From the NCBI GenBank assembly GCA_024699855.1, contig JAMPIQ010000002.1:16492001-16556000 (forward strand): a stretch of 64,000 nt of DNA, given 5' to 3'. The DNA comes from Aphelenchoides besseyi. Taxonomy: Eukaryota; Nematoda; Chromadorea; Rhabditida; Aphelenchoididae. A program made the translations under genes and the position numbers. Below are positions 46,376 to 59,780 of the stretch, one piece after another. Position 1 is the first letter of the stretch; the number at the start of each line of letters is the position of its first letter. Under the pieces are notes generated by a model. That model worked only from the letters and a program-made list of their open reading frames with translations, made no database searches and was not told where the DNA came from.

Positions 46376-46819
46376 ACATTTTCTCTTGTCAATTATCTGG
46401 AAGACTATAGTTGGGCCTAAATTCAAAGCGTTCTAGCGTGCTGTAGCGTGCCCCGCAGAAAAAAAAACGAAGACAACTTTTTAACAGCAACTTTTTAAGG
46501 CGCTTCGAATGAGCTATCGCTCGTTCCGAAATGCCGGGGTAAATTCGTGCACTTTCCTTGTCAGTCGACCTTTCCGATCGTGAAGAACGGTCGTCTAATT
46601 ACTCCCTCTCTCCTCGTGTCGATCCAATTTTGTTTCATGTTGTTGTGCTCTGTTTTGCTTTCTCCTACTTTTTCGTTTCGTTTGGTTCGTTCTAATTCGT
46701 TTTGTTTCGCATCTGTTTCGCGCCGTTCCGCTTTTTAGTAAAAGGTTTATCAACCCAAGTTTAAGCTTTTTACACATATTCGAAAGGAAAGCGCCGGAAT
46801 CGCAGGACGATCTCTTGCA

Positions 46820-48241
46820 ATGTGGAATTCAGGTAACAATTCTGGTCCATTTATTGCTTCGAGTTATTTATTTACTTTTAGACAACTGGAAACAATTTCT
46901 TTCGAAAGAATGTGTGGATTATGCCAAAGAAGATATTGTTAACGATGCGAACTTTCTAACCGAGCAGAAACTTGGTCCTTCTTTATTTGATTCATTGATT
47001 GAGATTTATGAGCGAGAAGGTTTACATTCCTTCAAACAAAATTTTCCAAGCTTTACCCTTGGAAACATGGTATGTTCTCGTAAATAAAATTTCTTCATTC
47101 ATTCATGACTTTTAGTTACGGTTCATCGACGGGCTGAAAAGTTATGTTCGTGAAAAAGGTATTTTTTCTTCTAGGAGGTAATAATTTGAGAAAATTTTAG
47201 AAGGTACGCCGAAGAAGACTGTTGGACTTGCTGCCGAATATTCTGGGGGTCCTCCAGCTAAGAAGGTAATCTTTTAAGTTTTTTAAAGAAAGAAGGTCCG
47301 TTAATTGATATTTAATTTTCAAATATTTAGGCTCGATTCGATCAGAGTGCACCAAATGTCAAATGGTTCGATGAAGTCAAAAAGTATATGCTATACTTTG
47401 TCCGTGAAGGAGACGAAGAGAATTATCGCAGACGATGCGCTTGTGCTATCTCGCCTACCATTGCCGTTACATTTGCTCATGGAAGAAACAAGCAATTTAA
47501 GGCTCGAATTGCTGACAAAGATCGACTGATTGAACAAGGATCTATCCTCAAGTTGTATTCTCTTTACAACAGCCAGAATCAACAAGATGTGAGTTTTGCT
47601 AGGAGAACTTCTGTTAATAAAGTTATACACTTTTTTTCAGATAAGAGCGGAAGTTGTGTGGGTCAATAGAAGTGCTGATTTCATTCTGCTTGAGGCACTT
47701 GAAGGCAAGACCTTCTCTGGCGGCAAAGAAGACGGACATATTCTGGAAGATCCTGCTATAGGCACAAAGTAAGTTATGTTGAACTTAAAAATGATTTGAG
47801 CATGAAACAAATTATGAGAATATAAGTTCAAAACGTTAATAAGAATTCAATTTTTAAATGATTGAGTATTTAGATTGTTGGCTATTGGTCTTTCGTCTGA
47901 TACTCCGTCGCAAGAGGCAGTTATGACAGGAGTTGTTCTCAGCACAGGGCCATACGATGATGATCAAATGGTTTCCGACATAATCGCGTGGGGGAGGTGA
48001 CTCGGGCGGTGGTCTCTTCAGTCCCGCTAATAAACTATTGGGAATCGTCTCTGCACCTCAAGAATCTAGTGAAGAAGAATGGACAAGAACGTACTTTGCT
48101 CCTGCCACAGAGATCAGAGCTGCTTGGGTATGGAACTTTAGTTTACTTGAGTTGAGTTTAACGAAAACTTTTTAGGACAAATGGATGGTGGAGTCTGGTA
48201 AGAAAGCAAAGCGCAAACGCATTGGTCGCTCAGAAGAATAA
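46820..48241 (+). pseudogene. Trypsin-like serine protease gene with a frameshift at the active-site serine, right arm
   Basis: Eight or so short-intron exons from ATG 46,820. An N-terminal helical region (MWNSDNWKQFLSKECVDYAK onward) and a linker precede a protease fold of the S1/PA clan. CACAISPTIAVTFAHG supplies the His, VVWVNRSADFILLEAL the Asp and GDSGGGLFSPANKLLGIV the Ser. The C-terminus is basic (SGKKAKRKR), like a nuclear signal. Between SDIIAWG and GDSGGG there is one extra base (GGGGGAGGTGAC), which puts a TGA in frame (47,998-48,000). The same base is present in the left arm. Everything else is intact, and AATAAA follows at 48,303. No signal peptide is seen, so it would be intracellular. 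The family is not recognised beyond the fold. Confidence 0.68.
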
Positions 48242-48753
48242 GCCTGTTTATTTCGACCAATATCACAAATGATCTCTGTATTATTGTCTATGCATGTCGC
48301 TTAATAAAGTTTTATTGGTTATAAATTCCATTTAGTAATTGTATAAAAATACCTTCATTGACTTATTTTTGTGGGACCAATTTTTTCTCTGGTTAAATGG
48401 TATATTCAATTGACTTTAGCAGACAAAATTCGTTGGCTAATGTTTTCGGTTTCTTAAATTCGTAGAATCGCATTATTTTTCTTTTAATCTCATACCTCAA
48501 GTTTCAAATCCTCATGGTTTGTTGCAATTTGTTCTTTTAGTTACTTCAACTTCATGACATAATTCTTTGATTCTCCAAATCGCAAGTGCTCAACTCTTAA
48601 AAGAAGTTCAATAAATTCTTAGTTTGCTCTTTCACAAACCGAACGGCGGTCTTACTTTCAACAATCTCACTAGTTGCTTGGATAACCGATGTTTATTCTA
48701 TTAGTAGAATTCAAAAACCTGACAAATAAACTAAGTTCTATACAAGTGGTCAG

Positions 48754-48981
48754 TTGAAAAAGCTACGCGTGAATTTGACAGGTAAAAAAGACATTGGGCT
48801 TTGTATTAGACCTCGAAGCGTGAGTACATGTCGTTGGTTTGTGCGAATGAATGTTGCTCTCTTCGACAACTCTTTCAAACGAGTTGCTCCCGTGTACGTA
48901 CAGGCCGATCGAATGCCGCCCAACATGTCCTTTATTGTTGCACCAGAAAGACTCGCGGCTTTGTCGCTTGCTTACTTGTAA
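48754..48981 (+). CDS. Short unrecognised coding fragment, right arm
   Basis: Mirror of 35,527-35,754 with the same 75-residue translation; the identity of the whole frame between arms is the main evidence that it matters. Its end overlaps the shared repeat. Confidence 0.3.
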   Translation: MKKLRVNLTGKKDIGLCIRPRSVSTCRWFVRMNVALFDNSFKRVAPVYVQADRMPPNMSFIVAPERLAALSLAYL

Positions 48982-49530
48982 ACAATAACAAAAAATTCAA
49001 CAATCAACTGCCGAATCGCACTGAAACCCAAAATCGGAACGTCCACATTACATCGATCGTATCTCTGCGAATAGCTATTTTGAAACCATTTATCATATAT
49101 CGTTGTAACGCTCATTAGTTGAGTTTTCTAAAGTGCTAATATACATATTAGAGAAACATCGTAACGACCAAAATATGTAAACCCGCATTTGGAGCAAAAA
49201 TGTAGGAAAGATTTCTACCAAAGTTAATAAGTCCATTGTAATTATTTTATATGCTGTCATATATTGCATGTCGATGAGCCCACTGATGCGCACAACCCTA
49301 TGTTCTTTCAAGGCTATCGGCTCAAGTTTCGATATGGTTTGATCAGAAAGACCGATTTCAATGTTAATTTCAAGTCAAAAAATTTACTCAGTAAAAGTTC
49401 GTATCTTGCAAAACAAATGTCAAATACGTACTCTCCATACCCTAATCTATAAGTTTAACCCTTTGCTTCCGATCGTCAACTCCACTTTCTTCCCATCATC
49501 ACCATCATCATTGCCGATTAGTTAGGGGAT
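48944..49530 (-). repeat. Copy of the spacer repeat, right arm
   Basis: Mirror of 34,980-35,565, therefore inverted relative to the spacer copy 5 kb away. An extra base within TCAAAAAATTTACTC breaks the frame that is open in the other two copies. Confidence 0.8.
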
Positions 49531-50158
49531 CGCAGATTACCTTTGATCACAGGACTTTCGAGTAGACCTATAAATCCGATAGTTAAGTGACACAGGATCT
49601 GAAACCAATTGATTTCGACTCACTGAGAAGTTGACGTCGAACTCTCTGGATCATGAGCAGCTTTCTGTCCTACAGTCACCAGCAGCTCACAGTCATGAAG
49701 AGCTTATTCACAGCCCAACAATTCAACCAACCGAAGATCTCCTGTCCCATAGTTCCCGATTAAAGGTAATGACGGCAAAGGCGGTTCCAACAAACGACAC
49801 AGAAAGTAATCTGTAGAAGAGTGCGACAGCTGAAATTGAAGTGAGTTAACAAACAGATCATTCACACGAAGGAGATGGTCCTACTTTCTGATTGGTGCAT
49901 TTCGAAGGCCTTTGCGTGTACGTTCGTTTGATTCTTCGAATCTTCGTACCAACTAATCCTTGCAGAGTTCAAAAAACAAAGCACATTGACACCAAAATAA
50001 TCGTTATTCCATTCCCGCTCACACCCACCGACACTCGCACAAACTGAAAAGTAAAGTGAGGACGGAAACGAAACGGTCAAAGGATTCGAGTAGTTGGACT
50101 AGGAGTCTGCTCTTCGATTTCTCCGCTTGGTCATCCCACGCACTGTTATCCTACACTA

Positions 50159-52169
50159 GTTGAAACGTGAACAGTGTATGATAATAGTGCGTTGATCGAC
50201 CAGCGGAGAGAAGAGCAGAGGAATGAGTAGAGAAGGAATGACTAGGAAAGGAATGAGACGATGGAGTGACTGTTTGGACTCATTCCAGGGTTTATATGCT
50301 ACTCGAATGAGACCATGGAAGCTGCAAAAAGCGTTACCCGCAGTCAAATATGCAGTCGCTACCAGTGATAGGAACAGAGAAGGCGGTTAACATCTCTCGG
50401 TAGACAAAAGAGAACAAATTCAATAACGATCGGTGATGCAATCAGATTGTTTTTTCACTCCCAGACTTTTCCCGAGGTAATTGTGAATTTGAACGAGATT
50501 GACGGCGTCCTTTAGAATGCAATCACATCTACCATGACATCAACAACTACTGAGCTGTTGGCTTCAGGTCGTATTCTTATGGAAACTTGAACAGTAGATT
50601 GTTGGCCAAGTCGAATTTTATTGGATAAATCTTCAGTTTATTTGATTCTTCTATAGTTATTTGGACTCCGGCTATGGACCATACTTTCTATAACACTTCC
50701 AACTATTTCGTTGTTCTCGTAGAACGACAAGTGGTAGTAGAGTTTGAATGGTCGGCAAATTTCAAGTTTGATTTCCAAAACCAATGCGTCCATCAACTCC
50801 AAATTTACACCTATTGATGCTTGTAGTGTGTTTAGTTGTTTGTGAAAATTACAACAAAGGAGGTCAATTCTGCTAGATAAAACCAAGTCTTCAAATTTAA
50901 GCGATTTCTGAGTATGTTGATGTTTCTAATTTATCTCTCGAGCCATTTCACTTCTCTAAACTCTGATGATCGTAATCTTCTAACGTCCTTAACAATTGTA
51001 CCAAATAAGAGCTCACCATCATCAATGGTAAGAGCCGCACAAACTTTTGCAATTTTGGACGATTTTCGACAGATTGTTTGGTTTTGAAGACCTCTCATTT
51101 TTCTCTCAGTTGTCCGGTGGCTACAATTTTAAGCATGATCAATAGCCAGACTTTCAAGCTTTCTATTAACACAATATAAACAATGACTGTTGCCAGAATC
51201 TCTAAGCTACATCGATTTGCGCGATGGACATGTCATAAAAGGGAATGGGGGGTGTTGTGTATTTTAGCTCGTTGGCTGATTGGATTCCGCTGATATTGAC
51301 AGGGTTTAGAGTTCATGAGTAGTTGTTGTTGTCCTGTTAATCACACGCTTCTAGAGTCACTGGTCACCGAGTTGTAGTCAATGGAAGTTCACATTTCGGA
51401 TTATAACTTCGGAGCTAAAATCTCGATGTTGACGTTTTTGTTTGTTGTTATTTCAACTCACCTAAGTTGTGAATAAGAGTTCGAGCAATTAACAGCTGTA
51501 TGTGCAAACTGTTATCCTCGAATGATCAAAATAGTGCACTCAAATTTAAAGCTTCACCTTGACATGAGAACGTGAGAAAACAACAAAACAGAGATCTACA
51601 AGCAAATAAAAGAAGTGATCGACATCAACTCATGATCATTAAGCTTGACTACGACGATGAACGTAAAATTTGTCGTTTAATTGGAATCTATTGCTATTTC
51701 TTTGTGTACCAGATGATAATCCCGTTGAAATAATGGGAGAAATAATCGATCATCTGGCTTCAAAAAGGTCATAAACTAAACGAATAAACTTGAAATATTG
51801 TCCAATAGAATTAGAATCACCATCAATCTACGGTCCAAGTTCACATAAGAATGTGACCTGAAGCCAACAGCTCAGTTGTTGATGTCTTGGTAAATGTGAT
51901 TGTGTTCAAAGAAACGCCGTCAATTTTTTCATTTGAAATTTAGTAGCACCTTGGGTAAAGTTTGGAGATCAAGAAAAACAGTCCGCCGGCCATAACGAAC
52001 TTGTGAGCTTTTGTCTACCGAGTGATGCCAACTACCCTCTCTATTTCTACTACAGCAAGTTAATGCATCTATGACTGCGGGTATCGCTTTCTGTAATTTC
52101 GATGGTATCATTCGAATATATAAAGAATAAAAATGAGTATAAACAGTCATTTTATCGTTTCGTTCCTTT
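50159..52169. repeat. Diverged fold-back unit, right arm
   Basis: Mirror of 32,340-34,350, with halves at about 50,159-50,919 and 51,559-52,169. The right half's TATA promoter (ATATATAAAG at about 52,117) faces the plus-strand reverse transcriptase, and a GTAAGT donor follows at about 52,219. Confidence 0.55.
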
Positions 52170-52269
52170 GCTCCCTTCCGAACAAACACGACGACGATAT
52201 CGAGTGCCGAGACAAGAAGGTAAGTGACTGTTTGATTATTGATCTAGCCGCCATTTTAGCTTTTTGACC

Positions 52270-53950
52270 TATATCAAAGGCGTTCAATTATCCAAGGATA
52301 AAGGCATGGCAACCTAGTATCTACATAATGGACGCATTTGACTCGGTGCCTCATTCGTATGTGAATTATTTGTTGAAGCGTGTTAACTTAGACCGTGGTG
52401 TTCATACACTGATTGCGGACTTAATGAAGAAGAATAAGGTAAAGTATGAGGTTCGAAGCAATGACAAAACGCACACTAGTAAGTATTTGCCTATCAAGAA
52501 TGGTGTGCTGTAGGGTGATTCATTGAGTCCATTGATGTTTTGGTTTGATATTGCCGTAACCGCAAAGCATCTCAATAGAGCTTCAAGTCGATAGAAACTG
52601 CCTATGGTAGCGTACACTCACGTGGGGCAAGTGGTGACGGGAACAGACGCCCTCTGACCCTGAATCACTTCTTCTATATGGACGACCTGAAACTCTATAA
52701 TCGAACACAGGATGGAGCAAGGAGAATGTTGGGAGAGATCGAGAAGCTTGGCAATGCGATCGGGCTTCTACTTAATCCCAAGAAGTGTGCAATTGCTACG
52801 TCGCGACAGGTTAACCCACAACCTGGCAGTTCCACATACGAATCCATCAAGTTGCTGGGCTCGCAGGATGTGTAAAAGTATCTAGGTGTTGAGCAAGGCA
52901 TTGAAGTGGCTGAAGGCGTTGCGTGGGAGCGTATCGAAGGTGTTATGCTTAAGCGAGTAGACAAGATATTGGCTGTTGACCGGATGGCACGTCAAACTGT
53001 CGTCGATATTAACTCGGTCGTCATGCCGGTAGCTAGCTACTTGTTCGGAAACGTGTTGGTTGGGCATGGCATGTCTGCCTCCCAAATAAAGAAATGCATA
53101 GAATTCGATATGGAGTTGCGTAAGAAACTTACCGACGCCAAGTTCCGGTTTAAGGTTGCGTCCGCCGCAAGGACGTAAGTCGACCCCCGGATGGGCGGAT
53201 TTGGCCTGAAATCAGTTGAATTGGTGTTGTATGAAAGTGTAGTCCAAGGCTTCGCTTACATGCAGTGTCGAGACGATTTGATAACAGCATCGGGTTTGTT
53301 TCAGTCCCTGCTAGCACGAAGTAAGCGCACGTTGACGGCTGATCTCATTGCAATCCTAGCGAAATTCCAATTAAAAGATGTTGTGACGTTTTCGAAAGAG
53401 CGTTGCGGTATCAGTGTAAGAGTGGAGCCGGGAGGCGACGAAGCTTGGTACACAAATCCGACACAAGCGAGTCGGAAGGTCAAAAAGTTGATACGCAAAG
53501 AGTTTCACAAGAGGATGTTTGAGGACTGGAGTAGATTGCCGCGTGCTGGGGTAGTGATATTGCACACGATTGAAGGAAAAGAGCCGACGATTGATCTGGA
53601 GCTTTCATTTTTTGTGGAATGCGAAGGGTTGTCTATCTAAGCTCAATTATCGGAACGTGATTGCGGTTCAGGAGATGTGTGTGCTCTGTTCGGTGGTTTA
53701 TGTAAGCTATATGGGATAGCGTTAACGCACTATACCCAACCGATCATCACGCCAGTGAGATCTGAGTTAACGAGTGGGAGAACAGACGTCAAGATGTTGG
53801 GAACTTTGTGGACGCGTTGAATAACCTCAATTCAAACATGGACTTCAAAGAGGATTTGGTGGCTTCTCTGCTAAATCTGCCATCTAATTTAAGGTACGAA
53901 AAGTTGCGAGGAGTGAAGGAAACGTTCGGGGCCCAGAGCTACAAGATCAT
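52270..53950 (+). pseudogene. Non-LTR reverse transcriptase, right arm, 5' truncated
   Basis: Mirror of the left copy: motif A in IYIMDAFDSVPHSY, motif B with its Gln changed to a stop (KNGVL-stop-GDSLSP), and motif C FYMDDLKLY. One more stop lies at GSQDV-stop-KYLGV. In this copy a base change in the LELSF region shifts the frame to end at CEGLSI, whereas the left copy reads on into WNAKGCLSKLNYRNV. Both are inactive. Confidence 0.8.
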
Positions 53951-54020
53951 CACATAATTTATTAAATGTTCAATTTGATTTATTTCCTTTATCACATAAC
54001 AACAACAATAAACAAAGAAT

Positions 54021-54461
54021 TCATCGATGGTGCGTAGCAAAGGATGCCCGCAGCTGATTCCACTGCGTGGTTTTTGCAACATCAGTCCATTTTTGGTGCA
54101 GTTCGATCACTGATTTGAAGTCGTCAGCTTAACGCGTTCTTGGTCGGCCTCGTGGTCTCTTCCCATCGGGTATCCATTGAACCAATTTTGTGCTTCAACG
54201 GTTTTCGTTCTTGCGACTCATGACCTTTGAGCGTAATTCCATACTAAATGTACGATTCGAATAAAATTTCAACTACACGGTCGTTGTTTGTGCGAGGAAA
54301 GAAAGAGGCCAGTTCAGTTATCGAACTACTGGGCGCTTTGCCGTTTACTGAAGATGCTCGAAATGCAAAGATGTAATTGAGAAACCGTACTTTATAGTAC
54401 TCATATTAATTGTACTCTGCATGTTAATAAAACTTGGTCGTTTAGCAATTCTTATACGGTA
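54021..54461 (-). mobile_element. 3' tail of an RTE-like non-LTR retrotransposon, right arm
   Basis: Mirror of 30,050-30,491, with the same stop in place of Trp in the RPRTR-stop-ADDF motif. Confidence 0.58.
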
Positions 54462-54609
54462 AAGTTACCGCTTCAGTCATGTTGGCCCAATTTGAGTGCA
54501 TACTCGTAGCTTTTGTCTCGACGGTCGACTCTTGCAGTGGGAACGTGAGTACTCAATGTGTGGAGTAACCAAGTATTCGGTTTCTAGAACCGCCCAAAAT
54601 ATACGAACG

Positions 54610-55482
54610 ATCTAAATATTGAAATCTTCGCTCAAATCCTGCTTGAACATCTCCCACAACATTTTAGGATCCGTAGGATTACAATGAATAAGAATATTGA
54701 CAAAGAGAGTTCGCAATTTCTATGGCATTAACACTATAACTGCTTCTTTTATGCAGTTAACATATTCCGCATCATCGTCAATCAAACCCAAAACTAAACA
54801 TGCTTCTCCATTATTCTGATACTCAATTCCGTTGACTGATCGAAGTTCTTTGCTCCCTTAATGTGTTGTAGAAGAAGACGCAAATGCCACAAATCATCTT
54901 GATTCGAACTTATGACGTACATTCGACCAACTATTTTACTGCTTCGTACTCGCGGCTTCCATTGTGTGGTTGTTTTCTGCCCCTTGGTTGTTGTAAACGG
55001 TTACTGTTTTCCAACTGTAATGAGTGGGTACTTCGGAATACAACAAAGTTAGAGCATTCGCGTCTCGTTCATTCAATTTGTAGAAGTCCGTTAGTTTGGT
55101 TCCTTTTTCCATTATCTTTTTTTGCTTTCTCCAAATCGCAGTCTTCGTCGATGTAAACCGCTTGTTGATTCTCGAGATGAATTGGCCGCCGTTCAACGTG
55201 ATGCGACTTGTCGTGCTTTTTCAGCTTCAAAATTCGATAACATGCTTCAAATGGACAGACATAACTACCATCAATATGATCTTTGATTTCGTCGTGGCTG
55301 ATCTTTCCAGTTGATTGGAGTTCCAAGGAAGCGGCGTCGTGACCTTGTATGCGTATTTATATCAATAATTCACGTTTTTGATTGAACTCACAATTTCGAC
55401 GTTGATGGGACAACGATAGCGTTTCAGGAGGTATCAACCGTACAGAACAATTCGACGATTATCAAACTTAACATTCTTGATT
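54610..55482 (-). pseudogene. Helitron helicase-side protein, right arm, degenerate
   Basis: Mirror of 29,030-29,905. The main frame is broken here by small changes (an A lost or gained in the run after EKAKK, and after NNQGAE) that leave the left copy open, so the two arms have decayed independently in this segment. Confidence 0.8.
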
Positions 55483-55649
55483 TCGGAAACGTCTGATTGA
55501 AGAGCCTTCCGCAAAGATTGAGATCTCTCTTTTACTTAGTTTGCTGATTTGTTTGGCAAAAAAATAACACAAACTTTGAATGAGCAACCGATTTCTACTA
55601 CTTTTCCGACAAACAACAAGCATATGATTTTAATTAACGGCGCTGTCTT

Positions 55650-56370
55650 TGTCTGTGGGTAGTCAGACTAACTTCCGCTGTGAAAATCGTTTTTTAATTC
55701 TTGATTGAAATGGCACACTTACTTTCCCACTTGCCCGAATTTTTCGTCCGAGTAGCGGTGCACTAAAAAAGAAAAGGAATTATTTTTTTATTTTTAACTT
55801 ACTTCGGCGACAATCTTGTGTCCGGTGGTTTTCCTTGCATACGGCGCAGACGTCGGTGCTTTCTGAAATCATTTAATTAATTATATCCGCTGTCGCGACT
55901 TACTTACCTTCTTTAGTTTCTTTCTTTTCGTCCATTGTAGACTTCTGCTTGATTTGAGAAATCGGCAGAAATGGTGCTGCTTATAAACGGAGATTTGGTT
56001 GGTGGCCATGTTGTCGTCCGGTGTGATGGGCTTAGCAATTCAGCCTGATAATAGTCTTTTATTCTTTTCTTTGCTGTAGCAAAGTCAATTTCCGAATTCT
56101 TTGTATTAATCGGCGTATTGGTTGACTAACAATTAGTTGTTTTTCAGTTGTTGTTCACTTACCTTTTTTACACTCGTTCGTTTTGTGGTCATCGCAGATT
56201 TTGCACGGTGAGCAGTAAAAACTTGCAAGAAAGGAGTAGTTGGCACTAAATGCCAATCACTTCCGTTGCGACATCGTTGTCGGTTTGTGAAATCGACAAT
56301 AAGGCGTTGTTTATAAGGAATGATTTGGCTGCTAAAGAAGGCATGACGACAGTTTAAAGTGAAAACGGGC
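55650..56370 (-). pseudogene. Duplicated zinc-knuckle exons, right arm
   Basis: Mirror of 28,140-28,860. Both C-x2-C-x3-H-x4-C knuckles and the splice sites are kept. Confidence 0.4.
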
Positions 56371-56469
56371 GTAAACATGTCTACACGAAAAGAGCTATAT
56401 GTAAAAGCGAACATAAAGATTGATCTTCGAAGCCATAGACAAAATCTATTGTTCTGATAGAGAAACACG

Positions 56470-56820
56470 AATTGAGGTACGGAAGTTTATTGTCGCAAAA
56501 CGGGAGAGTAACAATGAAGTAGAGAAGGAAAGTGTAAGGAACGATCAGCGGTCGATTGAGTCGACTGCGCTCGGTGGTAACGAAAAAGATGAGTGAGGGG
56601 ATGAACACGGTGGCGCCTTTTTATAATGCCGACGAGGTGTGCGGTGGTCAGAGAGTGCAGAAGCGGGGAAATGAGATTTCCCGATCGATTTGGCCGATCA
56701 GGACACTATATAGACTGGAAGTTATATAAAATGGCGCTACTCGACTATACTCAAGGAACGAAGAATCAATTAAAAGTTCAAAAATATCGAACACTCGAAA
56801 ACCGTTCGTTCTATTAGGTC
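56470..56820 (-). promoter_or_regulatory. LTR- or promoter-like block, right arm
   Basis: Mirror of 27,690-28,040, with the TATA box at 56,618-56,625 and the polyadenylation signal at 56,486-56,491, both on minus. Confidence 0.38.
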
Positions 56821-57844
56821 TAGGAGAAAAGTCTCGGACAACAACAGAATGCGAATTGTGTTGTACGAGTCAATTGATTGATTTGCTGTCCAATGACACG
56901 TCGGCTGCGCTCTTTTTTTGAGGATCCAGAAGCTGAGTGATTCGGCCGTTGCCTAAGAGCGGGAACTTCAAACTTGGGACTTAATGAAACATTTTATTAG
57001 CACAAACAGCAAATTCATGAAACAAATGTTACAAAGAAAACCCGACGAATTGAAGACCTGATCGACGATGCGAGAGAAACAATCAGGCAATTAAATACGA
57101 GACGATGGACGATTTCATGGCCCACGCACTAAATTGCTTTTAGTGTCCAAGACGGACAGTGTGCTTACAAAGCGGCTCGCTTTCTGCGACTCTTTTTTGT
57201 ATTTCACCATCACAATTAGTCATAAACATTTTGGTTTTTGTATCAAAGTATTCGCCAAAAGTTTCCGCATCATTTATATTCGAAAGACAAAATTGCCCAC
57301 AAATCGAAGTACCACTCTCAATGAAACAAAACGCCTGAGTTTTGTAAGAACGAAGTGTCAATCGCAAAATATTCCGTAGCTATACGAGGACCTTTTTTCA
57401 TCATTACAAATCTTCAATAGAGAACGAAATTGTTCAAACTGTAAGAAAACAAGAAACAAAGATTTTGTTTGAACACTTTTAAACATGCAAACTGTTCAAG
57501 TTCACTTCGTATGTTTCTATGCTCTCGGCAATTCATTAGATGTTGATGCGAACTTGTCAGAAGTCATGGGTCACCAGATGTTATTGTGATCGAAGTTCAT
57601 TTCGGCACTTTTGAGTATCTTCCACAATCAACCGGCTCGTTTGTTGGGCCTTATTTAACTACTCGATCGCAGAAGAGTTGTTTGTGGTAATGAAGAGATG
57701 GACGTTCATTTTAAAGCAGACGATTGGCTTCCCACTCGTAATCATTGAGACATTAAACGATTCAAATGACTCAAGAATCAATGATTGGGAGTATGAAGGT
57801 TGGTTTTATTAGTCAATTTCGTGTGCTAACAGATTTCTGTAGTC

Positions 57845-58940
57845 AACAATCTTGTTTCATTTTTTGTTGTGCCGTTGTTGAGAACGATTGCCATTGCATC
57901 TTGGTAGTTCTCGCGCATGAATCGCGGAGATCCGAAGTGAGTCGATGGCAACCCGTGGATTCGTCCGATGCCACGATTCAATTGTTGTCTCATTCGACTC
58001 AAACTTGCGTGAAGTTCGTGGTAGCGCATTGTTTTCAATTGCTTTTGTTGAATCCATCGCATTCGATCGCTTTCAACTTGAACGTAAGAATCGACTACGA
58101 GTTGTTTGAAACAACTTCTTTCCGTAGTGGATCCGACTGTTGGAGTTTTCTCGAACGACCGACCGATAACTATGAAACTCTGAACGAGTTAATCGAGTTC
58201 GTTTGTGTTTTCTTTGATCATGTCAATTGACCATCCTAACGTTCCTTTCGGAAAGAAGAGAGGATACAACCAAGCAGTTGCGAATGCAGTTAATGAACTT
58301 ATTCTTCGCTTCCATTGTTGTGTTAAATCGTCTTTCTATTGCTTTAGATGAATCGGAGAAGAACAATTGGCCGTACTTTTGATCAGCCGGTGCGCTTACA
58401 CTTTCATCGATTCCGTAACAGATTTGACCTTAAATACTGAAACAATATGGACCGGCAGATTCACATGATCGCATTTTGACGTTGAAAGCTGCGAATCTAT
58501 TGGCCGCATCGAACTTACGAATATTGACGAAGAAATTGTTGGACACTGAATTTTTCAGTGAACAGATCTTCCAGTTCTTGTGGCAGTTTTGGTAAGTCCG
58601 GCATATCGATCTTTCCGTGAATTACAGCAATCGTTGACGATTCGTTTGTTACCGACTCATTCTTCTTCAAAATGCAAAGCTCCACATTCGCATTGAACGT
58701 TCATTTTACTCAGCCGATATACTAGAACATGAATCGGAGCTGCTGGGACGTTTGATTGGACTTGTTTCTGTTTTACAGCAATTCGAACACTTTTTTGTCG
58801 TTCTTTTTGCTCTTCTAATCGCTCAGTTTTTTGTTGCTCCGTTTCATTAACGTGTAACTTTTCTTGAAGCAGTCGTTGTTGAATCAAACGTTCTAATTTT
58901 TGCTCTTCGGTTTCAGCTGTTCTTTTGGTTGAACTATAGT
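57845..58940 (-). pseudogene. Helitron N-terminal (Rep-side) protein, right arm, degenerate
   Basis: Mirror of 25,570-26,665, stopping at the same point before the HUH segment, so the truncation preceded the inverted duplication. Confidence 0.78.
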
Positions 58941-59124
58941 TTTTTCATTTGCTCTAACCGCTTTGTCCGTTATTTTTGGTGTGTTACGTTTATTATTTGG
59001 ATTTCATCGGATGCGTCTATTAGCTCGGTATCGACACTTTGATTATCATCGTTGGACGAAAACATTGCCGGCAACGTGTCAAACAAATTCAAACGTTTAT
59101 CGAAACACTCTCGTTTCTTTGAGT

Positions 59125-59780
59125 CAAACAGATTCCGTGCTGATGTTCTCAAAAAAGTTCTCGGCATTGGACACAACATGAACAGCACAATTTGAACCAT
59201 CTAGTTGTTAATCGTCTTGATTTTCAATGTCCTTCCAAAACATGTCATCAGTCGGATTCAAACCGGTTCATGGAACAAAGAGTTGACTGTAAATCGAAGG
59301 GATTAAAATAGAGACGTTCGGAGAAACGGATTGATGTGAATCGCAAAAATTCGATAAACACTGACGATTAATAGCACTCTTTTCCATTATTGCCAACACG
59401 TGGTGGCCGCGTTTATAGATAGGAATCAACAAATAAACGGTTGTGTTTGGGTGAATCGGCGGCTTCACGATGCAGTACTTCACCGGATTCCGTTTTGCAA
59501 CGCAATGACAATCCATCCAAAATAGCATGGACATCAGACAAATATTTAACGGACTGTTAGCGATCAAATCCGACAGACCGAAGATAATTGACTCGTAATC
59601 AATCCACTCATTTAAGTTCTCCATGTCCGGCAACTGTTTTTTTGCCGAATTGGCTTTTGGAACGAGTGGAGTCGCAAAGATTGCTGAATTGACAATGCGT
59701 ATGGAATTTCGCACCAAGAACTTCTTGGATGGTGATTTTCGTTTCTTGTGAATCGAAATCTTGCATTTGTCTCAAAATTC
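59125..59780 (-). pseudogene. Ulp1/SENP-type cysteine protease domain, right arm, better preserved
   Basis: Here a single 149-codon frame (59,268-59,717) covers LPDMENLNEWIDYESII, PPIHPNTTVYLLIPIYKRG, HHVLAIMEKS (His) and NFCDSHQS (Asp). After one stop the same frame goes on to the KQLDGSNCAA segment (Gln and Cys). The order and spacing fit the C48 family. It lies immediately before Helitron sequence on the same strand. Confidence 0.62.

Larger units (their letters stand above)
44246..46556 (+). mobile_element. DDE (pogo/Tc5-like) DNA transposon, right arm
   Basis: About 2.31 kb with inverted termini of about 325 bp starting AAGTGCACGAATTTACCCCG. This is the better-preserved copy. The transposase frame runs into the second terminus: its last codons (KKGQLKKTVG) are inside the inverted repeat. 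Each terminus also includes a tRNA-like sequence about 180 bp from the end. Confidence 0.78.

Noticed and set aside
47990..48025. A tiny intron removing the protease frameshift
   Set aside because: The only GT...AG that fits (GTGACT...CTTCAG, about 25 nt) is too short and would remove the active-site serine.
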